Source of the DNA: Scleropages formosus
Lineage: Eukaryota; Chordata; Actinopteri; Osteoglossiformes; Osteoglossidae
NCBI RefSeq assembly: GCF_900964775.1
Contig: NC_041825.1
Span: forward strand, 12,401,001-12,465,000
DNA length: 64,000 bases
Direction of reading: 5' to 3'
The translations under genes and the position numbers were made by a program. The first letter of the stretch is position 1. Each line of letters opens with the position of its first letter. The notes under the pieces were generated by a model. It saw nothing but the letters and a program-made list of their open reading frames with translations. It ran no database searches and was not told the DNA's origin. Shown here one piece after another: positions 1 to 11,093 of this stretch.

Positions 1-338
1 TAGAAGATGTTCATCTGCGTGGTTAGCTTTAGGCTGTAACATGAATTATCTCAAATGACAGATGCACACTTGTAATGCCGTGATAATCTGAACGACATTG
101 ACTGAAACAGTGTAAAATGGGGATGAATATGCTCCTTTTTTTTGGGAAATCACAGGCAGAAATGGGGCCATCCTGAAACCTACCATCCTTGTACTACAAG
201 GCAACAACAGTAAAGACTCAGACATCATGTTAATCTTACACAATGAAAATTGTACAGAAAATTGATGATCTGATGCATATGATGTGATTTTTAATTATAG
301 TGTTAGTATTATTTAGCGTTTTTTACAAAGCAACATAT

Positions 339-385
<47 letters not shown>

Positions 386-1833
386 GTTGAAGCCACTTGT
401 CCCAGGTGGGGTCACAGCGAGCCGGAGCCTAACCCGGCACCACAGGGTGCAAGTCTGGAGGGGGAGGGGATGCACCCAGGACAGGATGCCAGTCCATCAC
501 AGGGCACCCCAAGCGGGACTCGAACCTCAGACCCACCAGAGAGCAAGACCCGGCCAAACCAGCTGCACCACCATGGCCCCCAGCAACATATAACTTCATC
601 CTTTAATACAGCTAAGTATTTTTAGTGGAATAAATGCAGAATCACATTTGCTGGTGGAAGAGCCGAAGCTTTTCAAGGAAATGTCAACCTTTACATTACA
701 AGGTCATATTCTTATGCTCCACACTGCCTTCTGTACCATGCCCTTGTACTGCAAAGCATGCCACAGAATTCTCATTTATGCAATGAAAGCTTCAGCGCTT
801 CAGCATGCATGCATGTGAAAGGACTTTTAGAATTCCCTTTTAGATGCGGTGGTATCAATTTTTTTTTTTAAACACTTCTTTAAAATTTCACACAATCATG
901 TCTGACACTGCTGAGTGAGTCTGGTCAGTCACTGAGTCCAAGTATTCCCACTCACTTAGAACTGGTGCACTGCAGTAATTATTAGGACCGCAGAGAGTAG
1001 TCACCCTAATTTCATTCCTTAATGGGAAGGTTCCTGGATTAGCTGTGAATTCCACTTCCATCCCCCACTCCTCACTTTCCTACTGCTCCAGATGGAGCCT
1101 ACCTACATTAGCCCGACACTCAGCAAGCCTCTTTAATCTCTCCCTTGCAAAACGTTCAGCAGCACAGGTACATTTCCAAGAGGGTTCTTCCAGTTCATTA
1201 AATGAACCTATAACAGTAGTAACAGGACATGACCTCTCAGGTAAAGGTAACTCCTTCGTACTCATACAACTCATGCCGAAAAAGACTGTCTATTTAACAT
1301 ATGCCATTCATGGATGAATTTTGAGATTAAGTTCTTTAAAGCAAGTGAACGTATTTTGTGGATAAACACTATAAACAACTACAAATGAAAAAAAAAAAAT
1401 GTTTTTGTCACAAAATTTTGCATTACGTGGCAACTGCTAAACTGTTAATAAAACAGTGTCCGAAAGAGTTGCACATCTAGTGGTTGCGTACAAAAAGAGA
1501 AGAATAAATTTTGGCTAAAAGCATTGAGTTGCCTCAGCCCAAAAAATCTTCCAGACTAACTATTACTCATTTGTAATATAAGAAAGACGAAGAATACAAA
1601 TATAGTGCACAGCGACTGAATTATTTTAGAAATTATCTTTACATGTCTTGATAGCTGTGAGCACTGATACGTTTGAGGTCGAGCTTGATGACTGGACGTG
1701 AAATCAGATATTGGTCACAGAACACAGCTACAAGCGCAATCATTAGAATAAAACACCTTCCGAAATGTCTCGAAACACCTTTATGTCCAGTAGGTCTCAG
1801 AGTGGTTTTCAAAAGCATGGTTTCTCTCATTAC
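1..1833. other. Partial grid2ip intron 3, no exon recognised
   Basis: This stretch lies downstream (on the minus strand) of the third recognised grid2ip coding exon and should be intron 3. I looked for the next expected coding segment, the conserved basic stretch that starts FIPKKHRARF in the human protein, and did not find it, so the rest of the gene lies beyond the left edge. Apart from one SINE at 342-583 the DNA is AT-rich and unremarkable. Confidence 0.5.
342..583 (-). repeat. tRNA-derived SINE (family A), CA-rich end
   Basis: A minus-strand copy of the commonest SINE in the window. On the plus strand it reads CA repeat (343-382), then body, then the tRNA-like head near 560-583. It is flanked by the direct repeat AGCAACATATAA, seen at about 331 and again at 583, a target-site duplication left by LINE-driven insertion. 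The open frames inside it are by-products of the repeat. Confidence 0.88.
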
Positions 1834-3471
1834 CTGATGTTGGCAATGAGCTGCTGTTGCTCCTCAGTCGTCAGGATGTCCGGTAGGATGGAGGCCAGAT
1901 ATTCTACCTTCCGCTCGGCAGCGTACTGCTTCAGCACCGCAAACAGCCGGTCCCGCACCTCGGGCTCGTCCCCTAGGACCTGCTCAATCTGCAGCGCACA
2001 ACAGGAGGTGCTTCATAACCAACAAGCCTCATGTCAAGGCAGCAGGTAGGGTAGTGCTTAGAGCCGTCACTTCGCGATCACCTTGCAATCACCTGTCACC
2101 TTGCAACCTGTAGGCTCCCGGTTCAAGTCCCCCTCCCGTTGCGGTACCCTTGATCAAGGTACTTTCCCTGAACTGATACATTAAATATCACCCAGCTGCA
2201 TAAATGGATAATTCTGTAGCACATTTCATTCAGTGGCTGTTTCACAAAGAACCAGGCTAAAACATTGATGCCAGGAGCACAGCCAAGACAGAAATCAGCC
2301 TCCAGTCTACAAGTGTAAGTATCCCAGAGAGCATGTCAGATAAGACTCCCCAGTGCTGGTTTCTGTGGGCAAGTGTATATGCAGGGTTCCATCTCTTGAA
2401 ACACTCAAGAAATCAGTTCCATAACTGAAATCATTAATTCAATCATTCTCTCTCAGCCCTGCGACTGTTAGCAGTATGAAGAGAGCTGAAAACCTGTTAC
2501 ATGGGGTAACCTGCCAGACGCAGGGATGCCCAGAGCAAACCTTCCCACGTCAGGAGGAGCTGCGATGACCCACTTCCTCTAAACTCAGAAGTCTCCGCTG
2601 ACAGCAGCAGGGAAGGCTGAGGCTCACCTTCCTGTTGAACTCGAGGGCCTTGTGTTTCCGGTCCATCCGCATGCCAGCGTCGCCACCCTGATGGGACTCT
2701 CTGATGCTCCCGCCTGCGCGACTCTGTCGATTGCCCACGCAGAGCACGCCGAGACGCAGCGTGCGACCCTGTGAAGCCTTGATCATGGCTGCCGCTGTCT
2801 CATGCTGCCGCACGGGGATCCCATTCACCTCCATGACGTAGTCTCCTGCCCGCAGACCACCGCGCCCAGCAGGAGAGTTGGGCGAGCAGTCCTCCACTAG
2901 CAAAGGACAGTCTCCCACGATGGTGAAACCAAAGCGACCATCAGGGCCAGGCGTAATATCTATCTGTAAGGTTTAAATAATTAAAAATTAATCATTTTCC
3001 ACTGAGACACTAAAGTACAACTATGATGTACTAATATCTCACTGTCTCTCCTGTTGCATTTCAATATATATCCCACTACCGGGTTGTACGGCAGCTAAGA
3101 AAATACAGCTGCAAGGAAAAACTTTCAGACTCAACTGCCAAAGACAATTTCCCCTACATCTTCTAGCAGCTGTTGAATCGTTTATCTTGCTGGCTCTCGT
3201 AGGGTTGAAGCACAACGGTCCTGACCTGCTGTATGCGGGACACCACTCCAATGCTGGGAGGGACGTTCTTCTGGGCCTGTGCCAGGGCTATGACTGCCTG
3301 CGTGCCCAATGTGGACACGTCCTGCCCTTCGATCTCCAGGACCTGGTCTCCCGGCTGCAGCCCAGCAAGGTGCGCACTGCTGCCCTCCTCCACCGACAGG
3401 ATGTAGCTAGGCCCATTGCCCCCGAGATGAAACCCAAACTCTTCTGGCCAACCCTGGTTGGTGGCTGGCAT
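1834..3471 (-). CDS. grid2ip: Delphilin (glutamate receptor delta-2 interacting protein), 5' coding exons only
   Basis: Delphilin is a postsynaptic scaffold that binds the GluD2 receptor tail in cerebellar Purkinje cells through PDZ domains and carries a C-terminal FH2 domain. Three coding exons are seen: 3226-3471, 2628-2963 and 1834-1988, all with GT-AG borders and phases that join cleanly. Exon 1 starts MPATNQGWPEEFGF, the same start as human delphilin, and encodes the first PDZ domain (82 residues). Exon 2 (112 codons) encodes a second PDZ domain, with GFTIVGDCPLLVEDCSP and later GLRAGDYVMEVNG, and ends in a basic linker. Exon 3 (LFAVLKQYAAERKVEYL region) matches the harmonin-N-like helical domain. 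The PDZ3 and FH2 exons lie off the left edge. As I recall the human protein, its second N-terminal PDZ is degenerate; here it looks intact. The neighbour zdhhc4, head to head, is the human neighbour too. Confidence 0.92.
2043..2225 (+). repeat. SINE family B copy in grid2ip intron 2
   Basis: A tRNA-derived SINE of a second fish family. It has a tRNA-like head (GGTAGGGTAGTGCTTAGAGC), a box-B-like CCGGTTCAAGTCC, the family's TACCCTTGATCAAGGTACTT block and the CACCCAGCTGCATAAATGG block. The usual 3' end with GTAAGTCGCTTTGG is missing, so the copy is 3'-truncated. It lies between grid2ip exons 2 and 3. Confidence 0.72.
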
Positions 3472-3879
3472 CGTCAGGACTTTACAGACATGAGGACAAA
3501 AGCAGGGAACTAAGTGTTTCAAATATAAACACCCCTCAGGTACAATACAAGAATGCAGAAGGCTGTGAATGGATAAAACGTTTTAGACGTACTTGGGTAT
3601 TTAAGAATTTTTAGCACAGGTTTTTTTTGCAAAGTGCTGTAAAAGTGATGACAAAAGGTAAAAAGAGATGCTATTACTGAGCATCTGTTTTGAATACCAG
3701 GTGAAGGAAAACACCCTTCTGTGTTGTGTATTGAAATTACAAAAATACACAGACACACACAAACAGGGAAGCGCAAATACATTCACAAAGACACAGACGG
3801 ACAAAGGTAACTGACTAATGAAGGATAGTAGATAAGTAAATTAGCAGCACATTTAAACTGTGTTCAGTGCTTCAGCTGA

Positions 3880-4295
3880 GTAGGGCAGCTAACCACACTC
3901 AGACGTCGCACAAGTCTCCTTACGGCACCGCAACTTCAGGAGCTAAACGGGTTCCGCTTAGATATTCACCCGGAGCGCTCACGGCCCGACTGGAGCAAAA
4001 ACCTACGTATGGATGAGTGACCCATTGTAAGTAGCGTATCTAGCAGTGTAAGTCTTTGGGTGCTCTGGTTTCCTCCCACAGTCCGAAGACATGCTGTTCG
4101 GGTTCCCCTATAGTGTGTGAGTGACAGAGAGAGTGTGTTTCACTCATATGTGCATGAGTGACCCATTGTAAGTAGTGTATCTAGCAGTGTAAATCACCAC
4201 GGTGAATAAGGTGTGTGGGCTGATAACACTACATAGTGTCCATTGTAAGTTGCTTTGGATAAGAGTGTCTGCTAAATAAATCTAAATGTATATGT
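3880..4295 (+). repeat. Composite SINE-like repeat with an internal duplication
   Basis: The right end is the fish SINE 3' tail (GTAAGTTGCTTTGGATAAGAG then TGTCTGCTAAATAAAT). The middle holds the widespread fish motif GGTTTCCTCCCACAGTCCGA. A block of about 45 bases (GAGTGACCCATTGTAAGTAG, then ATCTAGCAGTGTAA) occurs twice, at about 4014-4052 and 4155-4192. The 5' part (3880-4000) was not identified; it could be the head of a longer SINE. Confidence 0.65.
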
Positions 4296-6599
4296 AAAAC
4301 CTTGTGAACATGACCCTTTACAGCTGAATTAATGTTGCCCCACTTTAAAGGTGTTGAAAGTATCACTCCAGCGTGAGGGCTGCCCTTTGCTAATGCAATA
4401 AGTAACATCTTACCTCGAACCCTGTCCTTCACCGTGAAGGAGAAGCAGTTGAGCACCTGTTCAGCCACACTGCCAATAACCCAGTTTTCACCACTGACAT
4501 TGTTTTATCACACAAACTTATGTCATGAAGACACAGTAAATCGTGAGGACAGGCAAGAGTGTTCAGGTCTTCAGTCCCTCCATATACCCATCACCATCCT
4601 CCCTAACATATAGTACGTAATGTAATTGTTAAGGTTTCCTTTATGAAAGGGAGGGGACCTCCAGCATCACACAGAGCTGGGACAATAAAATGCATTACGA
4701 CATAAACCATAACACCGGATCCAGTAAATGTTATAAAGGACAGGTAACGACATATATACAGGAGGAAACATACTTACTTATAAAACATTCACCACTTCCT
4801 TGAGCAGTTTTTTGTTTCTGAAACCTAATACTGTAAAACTTTGTAACTACTGAGAAGCGCAGAGGCAGCACAGATTAAGCTTTACGCCAACATTGCTCTC
4901 AAATGGTACACACACCACATGCTTTCATAACTGTATTAGTGTTAACCCACACGATATATCGCTATTTTTACATGAGAAAATTTTTCTGTCAAAGTAGAGA
5001 GCAAGCAGTGACCATGTGGATTGACTGGAATAACCTGAAGGCATTGTCTTTGATTGTTTAAATAATGAAGGTAATACATTTAAAAAGGATTCCTATCAAT
5101 ATACTGTATAATTCAAGCTATGTCTGGAAAAACATTATATTTATTTACCAATGAGAAACCAGGAAGTGTTCTATTTTACATTGAGAGTTTTTTTTTTGTT
5201 TTTTTTTTTAAATCCAGGGAGGGTTATAACCTGGAAGATCAAGACAAATATTTATTTTTCTAGCAGAACTGAAACAGAATATGCACCAAATGGACTTACA
5301 AAAGTCTTTATATGGATAGCGAGACCCAGACTTGCTCTGCCGGAGAGAATTTCTGCCTTTGCGATTTTGCAAAAACTTCTTCATTTTGGCGTATTTTTCT
5401 GAGACGTCAGACTAAGGCCTGAGAAGTAAGAAGCAGATGAACCAGATGCTCTTCTCTATATCATGATACACAGGACGCCCTCAAGCCCTGGCCCAAGAAC
5501 ACAGCCGTGAAAGGGTAAAAAAAAAAAAAAAAAACAGCAGCACTCCAGCGCGAGGAAACAAAAAATAATGCTAAAAAGAGGATGGTCGAGGACACAAAAT
5601 GCCGAACGCTCCATCGGTTCTGCATCTCTGATGACTCCGACCAAACCTGTCGTCTTCAGAATTCTAATCATCCAAGTAGGACACAGTAACAAGGTTCGCT
5701 CTCTTAATCATTTTCCTGAGAAATGGAACCATCAAGACCCATTTTTCTATAAATACTCCCCCTGTCCCTGCACCTTCCTCTCTCTCTTCCTCTCTCTCAC
5801 TTTCTCTCTTATAGCCCGGTACCTCTCAGAGGAATGGAAGCTGGCCCAGAAACGGAAGGCCGAACCTGGGGACGGCTGGGAACCACAATGCACAGATGCC
5901 GCAATTGTGGAGGGGCAAGGCTGTTTTAAGCCTCTGCTCTGGATTAGGTGGATTAAAGGATGCATGTGGAGATCCTCTTCACAGGCTGGAAGACACATGC
6001 CCTCTTATGTCAACGAAGTGGACGTCCCTAAAATTCCCCGTCATAAATACATCTGAAATTTGAGTAAGAAAATAAAGGATCTAAAGCAAATGACAAATGA
6101 ACAACTATTAGATTTTCAATCAAACTGAGGCTAAACACTGCAGCAGAAACAATAATAGCGTCTCTGACCTGAATAATTTTAATTATTATTGAGAAATTAG
6201 AGCTAACATAGAGAAAGGGGAAAAAAATTATGCTCATTTGTTGCAAGCACTAAAGCACAGACCTTCAGCAAGTGAACAAAACTCCGTATGCTTGAAAATG
6301 AACTTAACGCTCGCACGTCTACTACTTCAGCCAAGACCTTTGTTACACTGAACATAGTACTTTTCTGTTTTCTGCTTTTGTCAAAAGGTCTGCTAAGGAA
6401 ATAAGGAGTATTTGTACAGTATTATGGGGCTTTTATTATTATAGTTTATATAGAATAGATTTTTAATATTGCTGTCACTCAGACTCTCATCTTACATCTC
6501 ACACTCACCACTTAGCTTCTCATTAATCAAAATTATTAATAAAAAGTATAATTTGATCATTTCTGACTGACATAGAAAAATACCATTAGTATAAACGCT

Positions 6600-6712
6600 A
6601 GCTTGTTCAAAACCGCACACAGCCTGAGAGGGGATCAAACCCATATTCTTTTGAAGCACCCAGGCGCTGCGAGGTGGCAGTGCTACTCACTGTGACACCG
6701 TGCCACCCCATT
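6600..6712 (+). repeat. Fragment of an old fish interspersed repeat
   Basis: The text from GGGGATCAAACCCATATTC to CACCGTGCCACCCC matches the right end of a common fish repeat that also appears in this window near 11.5, 35.1, 36.2 and 45.0 kb. It is heavily diverged. Confidence 0.5.
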
Positions 6713-6833
6713 CTGTGACATGTCCCGGGAGTCTTTGTGTCACAAGGTCATGTCATTTACCGTTATCTGTTTAACAGCAATGAGCTGAGTGCTTTCAAAA
6801 AGTTTCTTGTGAAAATACATCATCATCATCATC

Positions 6834-7030
6834 ACCTGAAACCACTTGTCCCATGCAGGGTCACAGGGAGCCAGAGCCTGGCCCAGCAACACAGGGCATA
6901 AGGCTGGAGGGGGAGGGGACACATCCAGGACGGGACGCTAGTCCATTGCAAGGCACCCCAAGCGGGACTCAAACCCCAGACCCACCGGAGAGCAGGACCC
7001 ATTCCAACCCACTGCACCACTGCACCCCGC
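6834..7030 (-). repeat. tRNA-derived SINE (family A)
   Basis: A minus-strand copy. The plus strand reads ACCACTTGTCCCATGCAGGG through to the tRNA head near 7015-7030. It is preceded by a short CAT repeat instead of the usual CA run. Diverged relative to the copies at 8.9 and 9.5 kb, so older. Confidence 0.82.
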
Positions 7031-8573
7031 CTTCCAAAGTTTAAATTTGTGCAACATGAGTTAATATTCATGAGTGAAACAAGAGCTCCAGACCACTGCC
7101 ACACGTGTATTAGAGCAAGCAGTTATCGATAATGGATGGCAGGAGGGACAGGCAACCTTTTCCATTTTTTGGTTTAATAAACAGAGACAACTGCAAACTA
7201 AAATTATATCTGTGTATCAAAATATTTTGCATAGTAAAACTGTACAAGAACAATTAATAATTAATAGTAAATAATAACAATTAATTAAATACTCTGTACA
7301 GTAAGTAATTAGACGTGTGATTCACCGAAGAAGAGCCACAACAACTTTGGCAGGGTGGGCTGAATAATTTAGCAGAACTGCTTGTATCTTCAAACAGACA
7401 CTGTTCCTCACTCAGACTCTCATCTTACATCTCACCACGATGACCACTTAGCCTGTCATGTATTGCAAACTTTGTTCTATATTAAGCTCTCCTTTAGAAG
7501 TGTGTAGTTGTATATATACACATCATTATTCTGAAAATGATACATATTAGCATAAAAATAAATATTTGTCAAGAAGCTTTTCTTTGCAAAAAGGCTTTAA
7601 CGGTGTTAAAATAATTTTGCTGACTGATGAAGGTTATTGGATATAAACCAAATTAATAACAAGCAAGATAAAAATAATAAAATAAATTAAATATAAAGGG
7701 GTGCGAAAGCAATGCAACATACCAAATAAAGCATTTCAGAATTCGGAACATATTAATAACTGAAATGAAAAAATAAGACTTGTGCAGAGCATTTATTAAC
7801 CATGTCACATACAAGAAGCCAAGCAGATCTACGCACAGAGGAAAACAGCAGCGCTCTCTCAACATGAAAAACACCAGCTGTCGGTGTATCCTATTAGCTC
7901 AGAAAAGTCCATTAGACACAGAGTTAGTCGAAGTGTACTCTGGAAGAACACCCAAACCTCACAAATGTTTTTGAATAGTTAACTTACTTAACAATCACTC
8001 AACCACTTTTTTCACATATTATTCCTTCAGCACATTTTTCCTTTAAACAGATGCCACAGCTTACAGACATCGTGACACCGGAAAAGTCAAAACAGGTAAG
8101 AAAGTACAACACACTTTCATCAAAATCACGCTTAATTGCCCTCAACCTTAGACTCCTATACCACAAAGTAAAAACTCAAACTTAAACGTATCGCGAAAGG
8201 CATAAATGTACTGTTTTCCCCCTCTTCTACAAGGATCAAGAGGAAGCGTTTACCGTTCAGGTGGAAGACTAACGTGAACCAGGGACGCGCAGGAGCTCGT
8301 CTTCAGCCACACGACAGGCCGACTGCCCCCAGCTCCCATCACCGAGGTTCGCCACACTAACTGGCAGGCCCTGTAACATGAGCTCCAAGAGAAAGCCCAG
8401 TAACCTGAGCCCTGGGCAGGTTTCACATGATGCCCCGTGCTGCAGTGCAACAAAGGGAGCGGAGCTTGATGGGAAAACTGAAAGAGGCATGAACGACCCC
8501 ATGCAGACCCCTTAAGCATGCAAGAAAAACAAGATATCAGAGTAACTTCTAATTACACTGCTAATCGTTAAAA

Positions 8574-8581
8574 TACACACA

Positions 8582-8630
<49 letters not shown>

Positions 8631-8826
8631 GATAAAGCCGCTTGTCCCAAGCAGGGTTGCGGCGAGCTGGAGCCTAACCCGGCAACGCAGGGCGCAGGGC
8701 AGGAGGGGGAGGGGACTCACCCTGGATGGGACGCCAGTCCATCACAAGGCACCCCAAGCAGGACTCCAACCCCAGACAAGCCAGAGAGCAGGACCTGGCC
8801 AAACCTGCTGCACCACCGTGCCCCCC
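8574..8826 (-). repeat. tRNA-derived SINE (family A) with long CA run
   Basis: CA repeat at about 8574-8627 followed by the SINE body in minus orientation to about 8826. Probable target duplication GTTAAAATA / GCTAAAATA at either end. It sits only about 40 bases from the next, oppositely oriented copy. Confidence 0.85.
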
Positions 8827-8865
8827 GTTGCTAAAATATATTTAGTAAAACTATATAGGTCAAGA

Positions 8866-9084
8866 GGGGTGCGGTGGCACAGTGGGTTGGACCACAGTCC
8901 TGCTCTCCGGTGGGTCTGGGGTTCGAGTCCCGCTTGGGGTGCCTTGCGACGGACTGGCGTCCCGTCCTGGGTGTGTCCCCTCCCCCTCCAGCCTTATGCC
9001 CTGAGTTGCTGGGTTAGGCTCCGGTTCCCCGTGACCCCGTATGGGACGAGCGGTTCTGAAAATGTGTGTGTGTGTGTGTGTATA
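8866..9084 (+). repeat. tRNA-derived SINE (family A), near-intact
   Basis: A plus-strand copy with box A like GTGGCACAGTGGG, box B GGTTCGAGTCCCGC and a GT-repeat tail. It is flanked by the direct repeat TATAGGTCAAG at about 8856 and 9085. Both boxes are close to the family consensus and the duplication is perfect, so the insertion is fairly young. Confidence 0.92.
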
Positions 9085-9285
9085 TAGGTCAAGCAGAAAC
9101 ACTAATGAGCAAAATTTGAGGCATTTGACTGAAGACAAAACAAAAAATAAAATAAGGGACAAAATTCTTACATTTAAGTGACATTTACCCCTGTATACAG
9201 CTCAGCAATTTTTTCTTTTTTTTTTTAAACTCAAGACAAGTGGCTTCAGCCAATCTGTGTGTGTGTGTGTGTGTATGGGGCAACT

Positions 9286-9378
9286 TTACCCTTCTCAAGG
9301 GTACTACAGCTGGAGACTGGACCTGTGCCCTCTGGATTCAAAGACAGCAGCACTAACCACTACACTACCAGCTCTCCC
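9286..9378 (-). repeat. SINE family B head fragment
   Basis: A minus-strand fragment of the second SINE family: the AAGGGTACTACAGCTGGAG block followed by AACCACTACACTACCAGCT. The 3' part is missing. A short GT repeat precedes it at 9257-9276. Confidence 0.65.
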
Positions 9379-9504
9379 CATTCTTACTACTGTTGTTACT
9401 GCCATTATTATTAAATTACTAATAAACTCACAGTTCTTAGGCAGGAAGTTTGAGGAGCATTATCCTTATAAAATAAAGCACAGCTAACCTTAATGAAAAG
9501 AAGT

Positions 9505-9720
9505 ACACACACACACACACACATTTTCAGAACCACTTGTCCCATACGGGGTCACAGGGAACCAGAGCCTACCCGGTAACACAGGGCGTAAGGCCAGAGG
9601 GGGAGGGGACACACCCAGGACGGGACACCAGTCCATCGCAAGGTACCCCAAGCGGGACTCCAACCCCAGACCCACCAGAGAGCAAGACTGCGGTCCAACC
9701 CACTGCGCCACCGCACCCCC
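9505..9720 (-). repeat. tRNA-derived SINE (family A), near-intact
   Basis: A minus-strand copy beginning with a CA run and ACATTTTCAGAACCACTTG and ending at the tRNA head near 9720. It is flanked by GAAAAGAAGTA on both sides (about 9495 and 9720), a clean target-site duplication. Confidence 0.9.
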
Positions 9721-9974
9721 GAAAAGAAGTAGAAAAAGGAAAATTGATATTGTTTTATAATGAATAGAGTAACACATTTATTATCTACTATCCTTATAAA
9801 AGAAAGGGCAGCCTTAATGAAAAGAATTATAACAGATTTTTTGATTCATGAGATCACTTTACAGGAAACAGTGCAGAGCACAGAGCTGTTGGATAGAATC
9901 TGATGGTTCTTGCTGCAGTACGTAGTAGACAGAGGTGTTTACCCCGAATTAATACAGCAAGAGTACGATGTTAT

Positions 9975-10200
9975 GGGGGCGTGGTGGTGCAGTGGCGGAG
10001 CAGGTGTGGCCAGGGCTTGTTCTCCAGTGGGTCTGGGGTTCAAGTCCTGCCTGGGGTGCCTTGCAACAGACTGGCATCCTATCCTGGGTGTGTCCCCCTT
10101 CCCTCCAGCCTTATGCCGTGTGTTGCTGGATTACACTCCAGCTCCCTGTGACCTGGTATGGGACAAGCAGTTTCAGATGGTGTGTGCGCGCGCGTGTGCA
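9975..10200 (+). repeat. tRNA-derived SINE (family A), diverged
   Basis: A plus-strand copy (GTGGTGGTGCAGTGGCGGAG head, GGTTCAAGTCCTGCC box B) ending in a degraded GT/GC tail. Weak flanking repeat ATGTTAT. It is the fifth SINE in about 1.7 kb. Confidence 0.85.
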
Positions 10201-10339
10201 CCATGTTATATAACTGGGCAAATCATTGTACAGTTGGTTGTCAAAAATTGTTAGTTGCCTTGGATAAAGATAACAATTAAATGATGGCCAATGATGTTCT
10301 AAACCATGTCTTTAACTGGTTATTCTCGCCCTCTTAGAC

Positions 10340-11093
10340 AGCTGTTAATGTCCACAATGACTTCGGCACGTGCTTCTGGTCCACGCACGGTCCCCAGCCA
10401 TCACGCCACCTGCTGGGAGCAGCCACTAATGCTGCGCGTGGTGTGTGCGATCAGACCCACGCATCTGTTGCGCGCTGCAGGGAACCCGAGCGGGAACGTG
10501 AGTGCGGTACTTCGTGTTTGAGCGTGTCGAACAGTGGAATCAATTACGGCAGAGCCGTGTTGCTTGAGGACACCGGAAGTACTCGAGCAGTCAAACCCGC
10601 GGGTAACCCGTCGGTTGTCGCAACTCTCTAAAAGTTAACGGCATTTTTTAATACATTTTTTTCTCAAAGAAAGAACTGCAGAGTGGCCGCGTAGCTGCCG
10701 AAGACTTAAGACCCAGTGAGTCCGTGTCTCTCTGGGACCCATAGGCGGACTCTCCTCCACACCTGCCGGAAGCAGGAAACTGCGGAACGGGGAAGACGAG
10801 TTCGAGCGGAAACGCATTCCAGCGGACACAGGTTCCGAACGGTCTCTTAGGTTTCTGGAACGTGCTGCGATTGCGATCTCGCACAGAGCACGTCTGTCGT
10901 ATTCTGCCAGCAAACCGCTCGTGCCTTGTCCTTTAGTTTCGGTAACGTTCCGCGAGTTTTACTAAGGTGTGACGTCTGCTCTGCGTTATTATTGGACGGC
11001 ACGATCATGCTTAAGACGTGAAGAGGCGCCGTCAACGCCCGGACACAGGTGAAGCGAAGGCGCGGTGACTGACTGGGAGACGCGCGCGGGCAC
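10340..11093 (+). promoter_or_regulatory. CpG-rich promoter region of zdhhc4
   Basis: Immediately upstream of the zdhhc4 start codon the base composition changes from AT-rich to GC-rich with frequent CpG (for example CGCGCGCGGG just before the ATG). This is the usual look of a vertebrate CpG-island promoter. No TATA box at a sensible distance was seen. The transcription start itself cannot be placed from sequence. Confidence 0.55.

Larger units (their letters stand above)
3472..11093. other. Region upstream of grid2ip and zdhhc4, repeat-rich
   Basis: The 7.6 kb between the grid2ip start codon and the zdhhc4 start codon should hold the grid2ip 5' UTR exons and both promoters. No further coding exon was recognised with confidence. 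An open segment ending in a good minus-strand donor at 4414 is reported as a finding. At least eight interspersed repeats are listed separately. The stretches 4300-6590, 7040-8560 and 10210-10330 hold nothing I can name. Confidence 0.5.

Noticed and set aside
1080-1274. Minus-strand reading ERFARERLKRLAECRANVGR as a possible further grid2ip exon
   Set aside because: It does not match the expected next part of delphilin and has no convincing splice sites.
5568-6056. A 162-codon open frame on the plus strand upstream of zdhhc4
   Set aside because: It crosses a T/C-rich low-complexity run, has no domain I recognise and no splice or promoter context; probably chance.
8866-8940. tRNA-like box A and box B sequences
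   Set aside because: They are the heads of SINE copies without cloverleaf, anticodon or terminator of a functional tRNA gene.
8860-9162. Open frames on both strands within SINE copies (also near 9.6, 38.4, 50.6, 56.8 and 61.5 kb)
   Set aside because: The same peptides (for example [20 protein letters not shown]) recur at every copy, so they are readings of the repeat, not genes.
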